Shown in pieces: positions 43,870 through 52,637 of a DNA stretch of 64,000 bases (the stretch's first letter is position 1; every line of letters starts with the position of its first letter). The notes below the pieces were generated by a model. That model saw only the letters and a list, made by a program, of their open reading frames with translations. It was not told the origin of the DNA and did not search any database. A program made the translations under genes and the position numbers. The stretch comes from Crocinitomicaceae bacterium (GTDB taxonomy: Bacteria; Bacteroidota; Bacteroidia; Flavobacteriales_D; Crocinitomicaceae). The DNA is taken from the NCBI GenBank assembly GCA_030830785.1, contig JAURMI010000015.1:1-64000 (forward strand), given 5' to 3'.

Positions 43870-43886
43870 TAATTTTGACAAAAATA
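43870..43886. promoter_or_regulatory. Overlapping divergent -7 boxes (anmK and acyl-CoA dehydrogenase)
   Basis: Plus-strand TAATTTTG (43870-43877) and minus-strand TATTTTTG (43886-43879) are one base apart. Each predicted start site lies within the other's box, so the promoters are likely to be used one at a time. The plus box also excludes the open frame start (TTG at 43859) for anmK. Confidence 0.5.
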
Positions 43887-43915
43887 AACCAAATCGCAAA
43901 CTATTGAAAAGAAAA

Positions 43916-45001
43916 GTGTACAATAAAGTTCGGCTCCTTGGGCTAATGTCTGGAACTTCTCTTGACGGTCTCGATATTGCTTATGCCAGTTTCGACTTCT
44001 CAAATAATGATGATGTTCAATTTGAATTATTGAAATACAAAACATTTGAACTACCAATTGCTCTTGTCGATGCATTAATTGAGGTACAAAACTTAAAGCC
44101 TGAACAAATTTTTCAATTAGACCAAGAAATGGCTCGTTTTTTCTCTCAATGTGTAGAAAAATTTATTGTAGAATTTCAAATAGATAAAAACGACATAAGT
44201 GCTATTGCCTCTCATGGGCAAACGATTTTTCATAGGCCCCAAAACGGATATACTACTCAAATTGGGTCTGGATCTACACTTAATTTCTTAACAAAGATCC
44301 CGGTAATTGACCAATTCAGACAGCTCGATATTGCTGCGGGAGGTCAAGGTGCACCTTTAGTGCCATTAGGTGATCGAGTTTTATTTTCAAAATTTGGCGA
44401 TGGCTTTTTAAACTTAGGTGGATTTGCTAATATTTCAGCATCCTTATCGGCTCAAACCATAGCCTTTGACATTGGCCCATGCAATTTACCAATGAATATA
44501 TGGATGAGAAAAATAGGCAAAGACTATGACCAAGATGGGCACCTTTCACGTACAGGTTTTGTGAATAAAGAGGTTCTAGGCAATGTGCTTTCCTTGCCTT
44601 ATTTTAAGAAAAATAATCCAAAATCGCTAGGCACCGAATGGTTGCATCGTGAGTATTTACCTTATTTTGAAAAACTATCCTTACCCGACAGACTTAGGAC
44701 GCATTTTGAAGTTCTAAAGACAATATGTATCGAAGAATTTGAAAACATGTCACTAAAAAATATATTCATTACTGGAGGAGGCGCTCATAATAAATTTTTT
44801 GTACAATTATTAGAAAAGGATTTTAAAGGAAAATTAATCCGCCCAGATCAAGAAATTATAGATTTTAAAGAGGCGCTGATATTTGCATTTTTAGGGGCGC
44901 GCTTTTTACGAAATGAGACCACAACCTTAAAAGAAGTGACAGGTGCAAAAATAGATCTTCGCACCGGTGTGTTGCATGACTTTATGTCAAGTCTTCAATA
45001 A
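43916..45001 (+). CDS. anmK: Anhydro-N-acetylmuramic acid kinase
   Basis: Phosphorylates and opens 1,6-anhydro-N-acetylmuramic acid for cell-wall recycling. The protein shows GLMSGTSLDGLDIAYASF near the N terminus (ATP P-loop-like), SHGQTIFHRP, GSGSTLNFLTKIPVIDQFRQLDIAAGGQGAPLVPLGD (a long conserved segment, residue about 130-165), NLGGFANIS and FITGGGAHNK. The reading frame stays open to a TTG at 43859, but a -7 box overlaps that part. Candidate starts are TTG 43904 and GTG 43916; GTG gives the usual short lead-in before MSGTSLDG (361 residues). The stop and motifs are certain, the start is not. Confidence 0.9.
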   Translation: MYNKVRLLGLMSGTSLDGLDIAYASFDFSNNDDVQFELLKYKTFELPIALVDALIEVQNLKPEQIFQLDQEMARFFSQCVEKFIVEFQIDKNDISAIASHGQTIFHRPQNGYTTQIGSGSTLNFLTKIPVIDQFRQLDIAAGGQGAPLVPLGDRVLFSKFGDGFLNLGGFANISASLSAQTIAFDIGPCNLPMNIWMRKIGKDYDQDGHLSRTGFVNKEVLGNVLSLPYFKKNNPKSLGTEWLHREYLPYFEKLSLPDRLRTHFEVLKTICIEEFENMSLKNIFITGGGAHNKFFVQLLEKDFKGKLIRPDQEIIDFKEALIFAFLGARFLRNETTTLKEVTGAKIDLRTGVLHDFMSSLQ

Positions 45002-45030
45002 AAAAAAGGGGGTTAACCAGGTAAAATAGA

Positions 45031-45053
45031 TATCTTTGTAAGCCCTAATTTTG
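45031..45053 (+). promoter_or_regulatory. Two -7 boxes upstream of the glutamate dehydrogenase operon
   Basis: TATCTTTG (45031-45038) and TAATTTTG (45046-45053) both fit TAnnTTTG. The second ends 7 nt before the ATG at 45061, giving a nearly leaderless mRNA; the first would leave a leader of about 18 nt. They may be alternative starts. Confidence 0.45.
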
Positions 45054-45060
45054 ATGTCTG

Positions 45061-46290
45061 ATGAAAGAATTGCTCGCACAATTTGAAAATAAAAAACCAG
45101 AAATTGTTTTTGAATGGAAAGATTCAATCACTGAAGCTGAAGGCTGGGTGGTGATCAATTCATTAAGAGGAGGTGCTGCAGGCGGTGGAACTCGAATGAG
45201 GGCCGGCCTCGACAAAAGAGAAGTTGAGTCATTAGCCAAGACAATGGAAGTGAAATTCACTGTTGCTGGTCCGGCAATTGGCGGTGCTAAATCTGGTATT
45301 AATTTTGACCCTAAAGATCCTCGCAAAAAAGAAGTTCTAGAAAGGTGGTTTGCCGCGGTTTCACCCCTTTTGAAAAATTACTACGGAACAGGTGGAGATT
45401 TAAATGTAGATGAAATACATGAAGTTATTCCAATTACTGAATCATTTGGCGTATGGCATCCGCAAGAAGGAGTATTCAATGGCCATTTTAAACCCAATAA
45501 CAGTCAAAAAATCAATCGTATTGGACAACTACAACGCGGTGTATCAAAAATCTTAGATAGCCCTATTTTTAGCCCCGACATTACCAAAAAATATGTTGTT
45601 GCCGATATGATAACAGGCTATGGTGTTGCCCAATCGGTTGTTCATTATTATAACCTTTGGGGCGGAGAACTCAAAGGTAAGCGAGTGCTTATTCAGGGAT
45701 GGGGAAATGTGGGCTCGGCAGCTGCATTCTATCTTGCCCAAAATGGGGCAAAAATTGTTGGCATCATTGATCGTGTTGGAGGTCTTATTTGTGAAGAAGG
45801 ATTTACCTTTGAACAGGTTTCAAACCTTTTTCTAGAAAAAAATGGCAATGAATTAAACGCTCCTAATTTAATGAGTTACGAGCAGATCAATGATCATTTT
45901 TGGTCAACACCTGCAGATATTTTTATCCCCTGTGCAGGTAGCAGAATGATAACGGAAAATCAGCTCGATCAACTCATAGAGGCGGGTGTAAGCGTCATTT
46001 CATCAGGTGCCAATGTTCCCTTCGCCGATAGTGAAATATTTTTTGGTCCGATTGCTGAAAAAGCAGATACTAATTTAGCTTTAATACCAGACTTTATTGC
46101 CAATTGTGGCATGGCAAGAGTGTTTGCCTACTTGATGAGTTCAGATTTAGATAATTTGGATGATGCTAGCATTTTTGAAGATGCAAGTCAAACCATTTTC
46201 AAAGCGCTCGAGAAAACCCATAAGCTAAACGGGGCTAATTATGGTATCGCAAAAACAGCATTTCAAATTGCTCTGGTACAACTTTTGTAA
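45061..46290 (+). CDS. Glu/Leu/Phe/Val dehydrogenase family protein
   Basis: A 409-residue NAD(P)-dependent amino acid dehydrogenase. It has the substrate-binding GGGTRMRAGLD, the catalytic-region AGPAIGGAKSGI, GTGGDLNVDE, the adenine nucleotide loop LIQGWGNVGSAAA and the C-terminal PDFIANCGMARV. The AIGGAKSGI lysine is the active-site lysine. The family includes glutamate, leucine and valine dehydrogenases and the substrate is not certain; its length and context (followed by nhaD) match the Flavobacteriia protein usually called glutamate dehydrogenase. Start is ATG 45061, with a promoter box 7 nt upstream. It starts the operon with nhaD and folC. Confidence 0.88.
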   Translation: MKELLAQFENKKPEIVFEWKDSITEAEGWVVINSLRGGAAGGGTRMRAGLDKREVESLAKTMEVKFTVAGPAIGGAKSGINFDPKDPRKKEVLERWFAAVSPLLKNYYGTGGDLNVDEIHEVIPITESFGVWHPQEGVFNGHFKPNNSQKINRIGQLQRGVSKILDSPIFSPDITKKYVVADMITGYGVAQSVVHYYNLWGGELKGKRVLIQGWGNVGSAAAFYLAQNGAKIVGIIDRVGGLICEEGFTFEQVSNLFLEKNGNELNAPNLMSYEQINDHFWSTPADIFIPCAGSRMITENQLDQLIEAGVSVISSGANVPFADSEIFFGPIAEKADTNLALIPDFIANCGMARVFAYLMSSDLDNLDDASIFEDASQTIFKALEKTHKLNGANYGIAKTAFQIALVQLL

Positions 46291-46300
46291 ATAACTTACT

Positions 46301-47566
46301 ATGGAACTGGCATTAATTTTAATTTTCATCATTGGATATACAGCGATTACCTTTGAGCACGCGCTACGAATAGATAAACTAATTCCCGCTTTATTAATGA
46401 TGTCCATTTCTTGGGCATTAATCTCTTTTGGGAATACAGATCAACATGTGCTCAATGACACTTTGCTTCATCATTTTGGTAAAACAACCGAAATTTTAGT
46501 CTTTCTAATGGGCGCAATGGCAATTGTAGAGATGATCGATTATTTCGACGGTTTCAAAAGCGTTCAGTCTCTTATACGCGTTTCTAACGCTTATCAACTG
46601 CTTCTAATAATTTCAATTCTTGCCTTTATTTTATCTGCCATTATTGATAACCTTACTGCTACAATTGTACTTATCTCTATTTTGCGCAAGATGATTACGG
46701 ACAAAGAATTGCGTAACTGGATGGCAGGATTTGTAATTATTGCTGCCAATTCTGGCGGTGCTTGGTCGCCAATTGGCGATGTCACCACAACAATGCTTTG
46801 GATTTCAGGGAAAGTTAGCTCATTGAAACTCATCGAACATATCCTATTACCTGCCATCATAAGTTTGATAATTCCTCTTTTAATTGCAACGCGGCTCAAA
46901 ATTTTTAAACAAGCCTTACCCCCAAGAAATGCGCAAAGAAAAAATCGAATGTCTACCTTCATTCTTATTTGTGGCCTTTTGTTAATTGTTTTGGTCCCTG
47001 TTTTTAAAACCCTCACGCATTTACCTCCATATATGGGCATGATGTTTTCATTGGCTGCCTTTGCAATTATTGGAGAAATAGCCAGTAAGCGCCACTTGAA
47101 TTTAAGCTCGATTAATGAACAAGATAAAAGTGGCCACGTAGGGCCCACACTCAAAGCATTAACCAAGATTGAAATGCCCTCAATTTTATTTTTCCTTGGA
47201 ATCCTAATGACAGTTGCTGCCATGGAAAGCAGAGGCATGATTGAGCAATTTGGAGAAAATGTTTTGGCTAGCGGAATTTCAAAGGATTTATATATAATAA
47301 TTCTTGGGATTGCATCTGCGATTATTGATAATGTGCCATTGGTTGCTGCGAGTATTGGTATGTTTAATGACGCAATAGATGCTAGCACATGGCATTTTAT
47401 AGCTTATACTGCTGGTACCGGTGGCTCAATATTGATCATTGGCTCGGCCGCAGGCGTCGTTGCTATGGGTATGGAAAATATAAGTTTTGGATGGTATTTA
47501 AAACGCTTCTCTTTAATAGCACTTGCCGGTTATCTCGGGGGTGTACTGACCTTCCTTTTGTTGTGA
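46301..47566 (+). CDS. nhaD: NhaD-type sodium/proton antiporter
   Basis: A 421-residue multi-pass membrane protein of the NhaD family of the ion transporter superfamily, exporting sodium in exchange for protons. Features include the conserved SAIIDNLTATIVLISILRK and NSGGAWSPIGDVTTTMLW loop, and ASAIIDNVPLVAASIGM in the second half. The two IDN-containing loops belong to the two inverted halves. NhaD is typical of marine and halophilic bacteria. It follows the dehydrogenase gene by 10 nt and folC follows after 1 nt. Confidence 0.9.
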   Translation: MELALILIFIIGYTAITFEHALRIDKLIPALLMMSISWALISFGNTDQHVLNDTLLHHFGKTTEILVFLMGAMAIVEMIDYFDGFKSVQSLIRVSNAYQLLLIISILAFILSAIIDNLTATIVLISILRKMITDKELRNWMAGFVIIAANSGGAWSPIGDVTTTMLWISGKVSSLKLIEHILLPAIISLIIPLLIATRLKIFKQALPPRNAQRKNRMSTFILICGLLLIVLVPVFKTLTHLPPYMGMMFSLAAFAIIGEIASKRHLNLSSINEQDKSGHVGPTLKALTKIEMPSILFFLGILMTVAAMESRGMIEQFGENVLASGISKDLYIIILGIASAIIDNVPLVAASIGMFNDAIDASTWHFIAYTAGTGGSILIIGSAAGVVAMGMENISFGWYLKRFSLIALAGYLGGVLTFLLL

Positions 47567-47567
47567 A

Positions 47568-48779
47568 ATGAATCACTTTAATAGTTATGAAGACAGCGTA
47601 GAATGGCTTTTTTCTCGCTTTGCTGATTATCAAAATAAAGGTCCCAAAGCTTATAAACCAGGGTTTGACCGCGTAAATCTCCTACTCGAAATATTACAAA
47701 TTGATGCCCAAAAAATCCCTGCTATTCACATTGCAGGTACCAATGGAAAAGGAAGCACTGCGGCATATTGTGCTTCATTACTTAAAGAAAATGGATACAA
47801 TGTAGGGCTTTTTACTTCACCGCATATCTTTGATTTTACTGAGCGTATTCGTGTAAATGGGGTTGAAATTTCTCAAAGTGCTGTTCTGAATTTTTGTAAT
47901 GAGGTACAAGCATTAAAACTAGATTTTGAACCAAGTTTTTTTGAACTTTCTTTTGCTTTAGCGCTCATTTATTTTCAAGACCAAAAATGTGATTACCTCA
48001 TAATCGAAACCGGGCTAGGAGGCAAATTAGATGCCACTAATATTCTTCAACCCGAAATAAGCATAATTACAAACATAGGCTTAGATCACCAACAATTTTT
48101 AGGAAATTCTCTCGCTGAAATAGCTGAACAAAAAGCCGGAATTATTAAATCACATGTTCCCGTAATCATCGGTGAGAAACACAAAGAAACTCAAGAAACA
48201 TTTAAAAAAACTGCCTCTATTCTTAATGCACCACTGGTTTTTTGCGACGACATTGATATACCTTTCGATTCGTTTCAATTGCAGGGCTATCAAATTAAAA
48301 ACTACAAAACTGCTCTTATAGCATTGGAAAAAATTGGCTTCAAATATAATTTTGAAAAACAAAAAAAGGCCCTTAAAAATTTGAAAAGAAATACGGGATT
48401 TTTTGGTCGCCTAGAACTTTGGAAAGAAAAGCCCCGAATTCTTATCGATGTATCCCATAATTTAGAAGGTATTTTGGCTACACTTCCACTCGTTCAAGAA
48501 CAATGTACGGGAAAATTATTTATTATATACGGCGCTGCTCAGGATAAAAATGCTGAACAAATCTTGGCCTTATTTCCTGAAGAAGCTCATCTTGCTGCGT
48601 GTGTTTTTTCAAATCCTCGTTCTAAGCAATTTTTAGATTGGAAAAAGTTAGGGGTTGAGACTATTTACCCAAAATTAGCCATTGCAATAAGTCAAATTGA
48701 AAAACAAATGGATTCAACTGATTTGCTCTGGATAACAGGTAGTTTTTACCTAATCTCTGACTTGCCTAGTAAAAAATAA
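47568..48779 (+). CDS. folC: Folylpolyglutamate synthase / dihydrofolate synthase
   Basis: Adds glutamate to dihydropteroate and folates. The 403-residue ATP-dependent ligase of the Mur family has the P-loop HIAGTNGKGSTAAYCASLL, FTSPHIFDFTERIRVNG, the ELSFALALIYFQDQ segment, the metal-binding ETGLGGKLDATNIL, TNIGLDHQQFLG and IDVSHNLEG. These are all diagnostic of FolC. Length is slightly below the E. coli enzyme (422). It is co-transcribed with nhaD (1 nt gap). Confidence 0.96.
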   Translation: MNHFNSYEDSVEWLFSRFADYQNKGPKAYKPGFDRVNLLLEILQIDAQKIPAIHIAGTNGKGSTAAYCASLLKENGYNVGLFTSPHIFDFTERIRVNGVEISQSAVLNFCNEVQALKLDFEPSFFELSFALALIYFQDQKCDYLIIETGLGGKLDATNILQPEISIITNIGLDHQQFLGNSLAEIAEQKAGIIKSHVPVIIGEKHKETQETFKKTASILNAPLVFCDDIDIPFDSFQLQGYQIKNYKTALIALEKIGFKYNFEKQKKALKNLKRNTGFFGRLELWKEKPRILIDVSHNLEGILATLPLVQEQCTGKLFIIYGAAQDKNAEQILALFPEEAHLAACVFSNPRSKQFLDWKKLGVETIYPKLAIAISQIEKQMDSTDLLWITGSFYLISDLPSKK

Positions 48780-48789
48780 TTTTTTAAAT

Positions 48790-48797
48790 TATCTTTG
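48790..48797 (+). promoter_or_regulatory. -7 box of pyrR (leaderless candidate)
   Basis: TATCTTTG matches TAnnTTTG and ends 5 nt (CACCA) before the ATG at 48803. There is no room for a PyrR-binding leader. Confidence 0.5.
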
Positions 48798-48802
48798 CAC
48801 CA

Positions 48803-49363
48803 ATGGAAAAGCAAGTCATCCTAAATGCCACTCAGCTCGAACTGACGCTAAATCGCCTTTCCCATCAACTTATCGAAACCCACGAAAATTTTGAAAACTC
48901 TATTTTAATTGGATTACAACCTCGTGGAATTCATGTAGCAACCCGACTCAAAAAAATTCTTGAATCAATTCTAGGTCGTGAAATTCAAGCCGGTAATTTG
49001 GATATAACCTTTCATCGAGATGATTTTCGAAGGAGAGAAACACCACTATTACCGAGCGTTACCAATATCGATTTTTCAGTAGAAAATAAACGCATCATTC
49101 TTATCGATGATGTCTTGTTTACCGGTCGAACCATTCGAGCAGGATTGGACGCCTTGTTGACATTTGGGCGCCCTGCACAAGTTCAACTACTTATTCTCAT
49201 TGACAGAAGATTCAGTCGAGATCTTCCCATACAAGCAGATTTTGTTGGGAAAAAAGTAGACACCCTGTTTACTGAACGTGTAGCCGTAGAATGGAATGAA
49301 ATTGAAGGACAAGATAGGGTATTATTATTCTCAAAAGAAGCAAATGAAACAGCTCAGCGTTGA
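48803..49363 (+). CDS. pyrR: Bifunctional pyrimidine regulator / uracil phosphoribosyltransferase PyrR
   Basis: A 186-residue type I phosphoribosyltransferase. It has the PRPP-binding IILIDDVLFTGRTIRAGLDAL (given as residue 95-115) and the early LIGLQPRGIHVATRL, and ends VEWNEIEGQDRVLLFSK. In Firmicutes PyrR binds pyr leader RNA and attenuates transcription; here the mRNA seems to have no leader, so attenuation of its own operon is unlikely and the uracil phosphoribosyltransferase activity may dominate (inference). The end overlaps pyrB by 20 nt. Confidence 0.92.
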   Translation: MEKQVILNATQLELTLNRLSHQLIETHENFENSILIGLQPRGIHVATRLKKILESILGREIQAGNLDITFHRDDFRRRETPLLPSVTNIDFSVENKRIILIDDVLFTGRTIRAGLDALLTFGRPAQVQLLILIDRRFSRDLPIQADFVGKKVDTLFTERVAVEWNEIEGQDRVLLFSKEANETAQR

Positions 49364-50273
49364 TCACTTAACTGGTATTGTTGATTTAAGCACTCAGGAT
49401 ATTGAATTGATTCTTGAAACCGCGCAACGCTTTAAAGAAGTTATTAATAGACCTATTAAAAAAGTTCCATCCTTGCGCGATATCACGATAGCCAACGTTT
49501 TTTTTGAAAATTCAACGCGTACCAAATTATCCTTTGAGCTAGCGCAAAAACGTCTTTCAGCTGATATTGTAAATTTTAGCGCAAGCAATTCTTCGCTCAA
49601 AAAGGGAGAAACACTTGTTGATACAATCAACAATATCCTGGCCATGAAAGTAGATATGGTTGTTTTGCGTCATCCCAATCCGGGAGCGGCCAAATTTTTG
49701 TCAGAAAAGGTGAACGCTAAAGTGATAAATGCAGGTGACGGCACACATGAACATCCAACGCAGGCTTTACTTGACGCTTTTTCTATTCAAGAAAAACTTG
49801 GTTCAATCAAAGGTAAAAAAGTTGTCATCGTTGGTGATATTCTACACTCTAGAGTGGCCTTAAGCAATATTTATTGTTTACAGAAGCTTGGCGCTGAGGT
49901 TATGGTTTGTGGTCCAAGTACTTTAATTCCCAAATATATTGATCAGCTTGGTGTTAAAGTATCTCATAATCTGCGTACTGCCTTGGAGTGGTGTGACGTT
50001 GCCAATATGCTGCGTATACAATTAGAAAGGCAAGATGGTGCTTATTTTCCAACACTAAGGGAATACGCAATGCAATTCGGACTTGACAAAAATATGCTCG
50101 ACAGTCTTTCGAAAGAAATTGTAATTATGCACCCTGGCCCCATTAATCGTGGCGTAGAAATAAGCTCTGATGTTGCTGATAGCAAGCAAAGTATCATTTT
50201 AGACCAAGTTGAAAATGGGGTGGCTATCAGAATGGCGGTTATTTATTTATTAGCCGGAAGAATCGAAAGATAA
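49344..50273 (+). CDS. pyrB: Aspartate carbamoyltransferase catalytic subunit
   Basis: Condenses carbamoyl phosphate with aspartate, the first committed step of pyrimidine synthesis. The 309-residue protein has the carbamoyl-phosphate motif NSTRTKLSFE (seen as ENSTRTKLSF), VVLRHPNPGAAK, GDGTHEHPTQALLDAFS, VVIVGDILHSRVALSN and the aspartate-loop HPGPINRG. These fit the catalytic chain of the class without a regulatory partner in the same operon; no pyrI is seen. The ATG at 49344 lies inside pyrR and gives the standard N terminus. Confidence 0.96.
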   Translation: MKQLSVDHLTGIVDLSTQDIELILETAQRFKEVINRPIKKVPSLRDITIANVFFENSTRTKLSFELAQKRLSADIVNFSASNSSLKKGETLVDTINNILAMKVDMVVLRHPNPGAAKFLSEKVNAKVINAGDGTHEHPTQALLDAFSIQEKLGSIKGKKVVIVGDILHSRVALSNIYCLQKLGAEVMVCGPSTLIPKYIDQLGVKVSHNLRTALEWCDVANMLRIQLERQDGAYFPTLREYAMQFGLDKNMLDSLSKEIVIMHPGPINRGVEISSDVADSKQSIILDQVENGVAIRMAVIYLLAGRIER

Positions 50274-50279
50274 AATGAC

Positions 50280-50287
50280 TATTTTTG
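50280..50287 (+). promoter_or_regulatory. -7 box of the STAS-rnz operon
   Basis: TATTTTTG matches TAnnTTTG, 14 nt upstream of the ATG at 50302. Confidence 0.45.
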
Positions 50288-50301
50288 AGTAAATCGTTGC
50301 T

Positions 50302-50643
50302 ATGAATTTCTCAATTGATCCACAAGGTCATTTTATTATTGTAAGCACTGAAGTAGAAAAACTCGATGCCAGTAATGCCCCAGAATTGAAGGCACATTTT
50401 CTGCAACTCAATAAAGTGGGTAGCAATTACATTATCTTGGATATGTCGAAAACAAAATACTGCGATTCATCAGGGCTATCTGCCGTACTCATAGCCAATC
50501 GACTTTGCAAAGATACCAATGGAAAATTTGCCTTAAGTGGATTGCAGCCAACCGTTCTCAAGCTCATAGAAATAGCACAACTAGATAAAGTACTGACCAT
50601 AGGTTCAACTAAAGATGTGGCCCTTGACTTAATTGCCAAGTGA
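50302..50643 (+). CDS. STAS-domain protein (anti-sigma-factor antagonist type)
   Basis: A 113-residue STAS protein, one domain only. The conserved phosphoserine loop is KYCDSSGLSAVL, with Ser57 at the site used in SpoIIAA-type anti-sigma antagonists, which are phosphorylated by a partner kinase. The gene overlaps rnz by 4 nt (GTGA). No anti-sigma kinase is in the window, so its partner is unknown. Bacteroidota commonly have a single STAS gene directly before the RNase Z gene. Confidence 0.88.
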   Translation: MNFSIDPQGHFIIVSTEVEKLDASNAPELKAHFLQLNKVGSNYIILDMSKTKYCDSSGLSAVLIANRLCKDTNGKFALSGLQPTVLKLIEIAQLDKVLTIGSTKDVALDLIAK

Positions 50644-51587
50644 GTTTTGAACTATATATTTTAGGCTCCGGCGCCGCTATTCCTACAAGTAAAAGACAAG
50701 CATCTGCCCAATATGTGAATTGCAATGAAAGGCATATCCTTATTGATTGTGCAGAGGGCACTCAACAGCAACTTCGTAAATATGGCCTGAAGCTTCAAAA
50801 AATTCAGTTTATCTTAATCTCACATCTTCATGGCGATCATTTTTTTGGTTTGCCTGGGCTGCTTTCAACTATGCATTTGCTCGGGAGAAATAAAAAACTA
50901 ACCATTTTTGGCCCAGTAGGGCTTGAGGCACTCATAGGCGCAATGTTGAGTGCTGGTGGACACCCACTTGATTTTGAAATTAATTTTGTTGGTCTTCAGC
51001 CCAATAATTCAGAACTTATTTACCAAGACCGATTCATTGAAATTTATGCATTCGGGCTCAAGCACAGAATTCCTACAATAGGTTATCGAATTAATGAGAA
51101 ACCCAAGCTGCTGAATCTTAATAAACAAGCTGTTGAATCTTCTGATCTTTTGATTGAAGATTTGCCTAAACTCAAAGCAGGTATATCGGTGCAACGAGAT
51201 AATAAATTTTATAATTACAAAGACTATACTTTAGCCCCATTACCTATTTACAGCTATGCGTATTGCTCCGATACCAAACCGAGTAATGTTTACTTAAAAG
51301 CCATAGAAAAGGTGGATTTACTTTATCATGAGGCGACCTTTACCGAACAACATAAGGATCGAGCAAAAAAAACTTTTCATTCAACAGCAAAACAAGCAGC
51401 AAAACAAGCAACATTGGCGCAATGTTCCTATTTATTGCTCGGACACTTTTCATCGCGTTACGAAAATGCCGAAGTGCATTTAAAAGAAGCAAAAGAAATT
51501 CATTCAAATGTTTTGGACTCCTCAGATGGCATGCATATCGAATTGGGCAATTGGCAAGCTATTTTTGGGAAGTCCGATAATAAATAA
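50640..51587 (+). CDS. rnz: Ribonuclease Z
   Basis: Zinc-dependent endonuclease that removes tRNA 3' trailers, which matters here because the tRNA-Phe gene does not encode CCA. The 315-residue metallo-beta-lactamase protein has HLHGDHFFGLPGLL (HxHxDH core), GSGAAIPTSKRQASAQYVN at the start, GLKHRIPTIGYRI and the C-terminal HFSSRYE with LDSSDGMHIEL. It starts with GTG overlapping the STAS gene. Its end overlaps the convergent LptF/G-type gene by 29 nt. Confidence 0.95.
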   Translation: MSFELYILGSGAAIPTSKRQASAQYVNCNERHILIDCAEGTQQQLRKYGLKLQKIQFILISHLHGDHFFGLPGLLSTMHLLGRNKKLTIFGPVGLEALIGAMLSAGGHPLDFEINFVGLQPNNSELIYQDRFIEIYAFGLKHRIPTIGYRINEKPKLLNLNKQAVESSDLLIEDLPKLKAGISVQRDNKFYNYKDYTLAPLPIYSYAYCSDTKPSNVYLKAIEKVDLLYHEATFTEQHKDRAKKTFHSTAKQAAKQATLAQCSYLLLGHFSSRYENAEVHLKEAKEIHSNVLDSSDGMHIELGNWQAIFGKSDNK

Positions 51588-52635
51588 CTGCGACCAAAGC
51601 AAAAATAGCATTTGGTAACCACACTGCAATTAGCGATGGAAAACCAACTTTAATGGCTGCAACAGTGAGCATCTTCATGGCAAAAATATACACAAAAATA
51701 AATGCCAAACCGATAGCGATATTCATCCCTTGACCTCCTCTTTTTTTCTGAGAGGCAACAGAAACACCTATAATTGTGAGTATATACGTAGCAAAAGGGA
51801 AAGCGGTTCTTTGATGCAATTCTATTTCAAATTCAGGAACCAATTTTGAGCCCTTTAATTTTTCACGCTTAATTGCATTTCGTAACTCATCGAAGGTGAG
51901 TGCTTGGGCGGCATTATCTCGTTGGGCCATTTCCTCAATTCGATATTTAAAAGAGGTATCTTTACTAGACCCATGAATGAGAATTGATTTGGGGAAAGTA
52001 TAATCCTTTTCGTAATAATCAGTTAGCTCCCATTGATTTGTTCCAGGTTTGTTTTTTGCAAATCTTGCTCTCAAAAAATAAATCGGCTCATCATCTTTGT
52101 TCCATTTTTGAATCGTTAAGTCATTTATTTTATTCTCTTGAGCGGAATAGTTTGAAAAGTAAACCAGTTCATTTCCCGGATACTCTGCTTGGTAATTGTT
52201 TACGGTGAGTACATCGCGATAATAACGTTCTTCAAATGCAAGTCTGATTTTATTGGTGCGTGGAATAATCAAATGGTTAAGAACCAACGACAATACTGTA
52301 AGGATTGAAGCACCAATGAAATAGGGACGTAAAAATCTCGAAACAGGCCGTCCAGAAAACCAAATTGGAACAATTTCTGTGTTTTGTGCCATTTTTCCTG
52401 TAAACCAAATCACCGATAAAAAAATAATCATGGAAGAAAAAGTATTTCCATAATGCAATATGAAAGTCACATAATAGCTAAAAAATATTTCGTGCAATGG
52501 GGCCTTATTGGAAATAAATTCACTTAATTTTTCAGAAATGTCAAATACAACTGAAAAAAGCATGATCAGTCCGAGCATGAAAAAAAAGGTGCTCAAGAAT
52601 TTTTTTATAATATAGCGATCTATGCGTTTGACCAT
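51559..52635 (-). CDS. LptF/LptG-family LPS-export permease
   Basis: A 358-residue membrane protein of the YjgP/YjgQ family, which forms the transmembrane part of the LptBFG exporter that extracts lipopolysaccharide from the inner membrane. It starts IDRYIIKKFLSTFFFML (conserved family N terminus), has helices about 13-35, 50-75, 100-125 and three near the C terminus, with a periplasmic beta domain in between. A second permease and the LptB ATPase are not in the window. It lies 2 nt after tgt, a pairing seen widely in Bacteroidota. The C-terminal codons overlap rnz. Confidence 0.9.
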   Translation of the reverse strand: MVKRIDRYIIKKFLSTFFFMLGLIMLFSVVFDISEKLSEFISNKAPLHEIFFSYYVTFILHYGNTFSSMIIFLSVIWFTGKMAQNTEIVPIWFSGRPVSRFLRPYFIGASILTVLSLVLNHLIIPRTNKIRLAFEERYYRDVLTVNNYQAEYPGNELVYFSNYSAQENKINDLTIQKWNKDDEPIYFLRARFAKNKPGTNQWELTDYYEKDYTFPKSILIHGSSKDTSFKYRIEEMAQRDNAAQALTFDELRNAIKREKLKGSKLVPEFEIELHQRTAFPFATYILTIIGVSVASQKKRGGQGMNIAIGLAFIFVYIFAMKMLTVAAIKVGFPSLIAVWLPNAIFALVAVIYYRTSQK

Positions 52636-52637
52636 AA

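Noticed and set aside
46594..47388. 264-codon open frame on the minus strand opposite nhaD
   Set aside because: It is the reverse of a hydrophobic coding gene and its product resembles no exported or soluble protein; a shadow.
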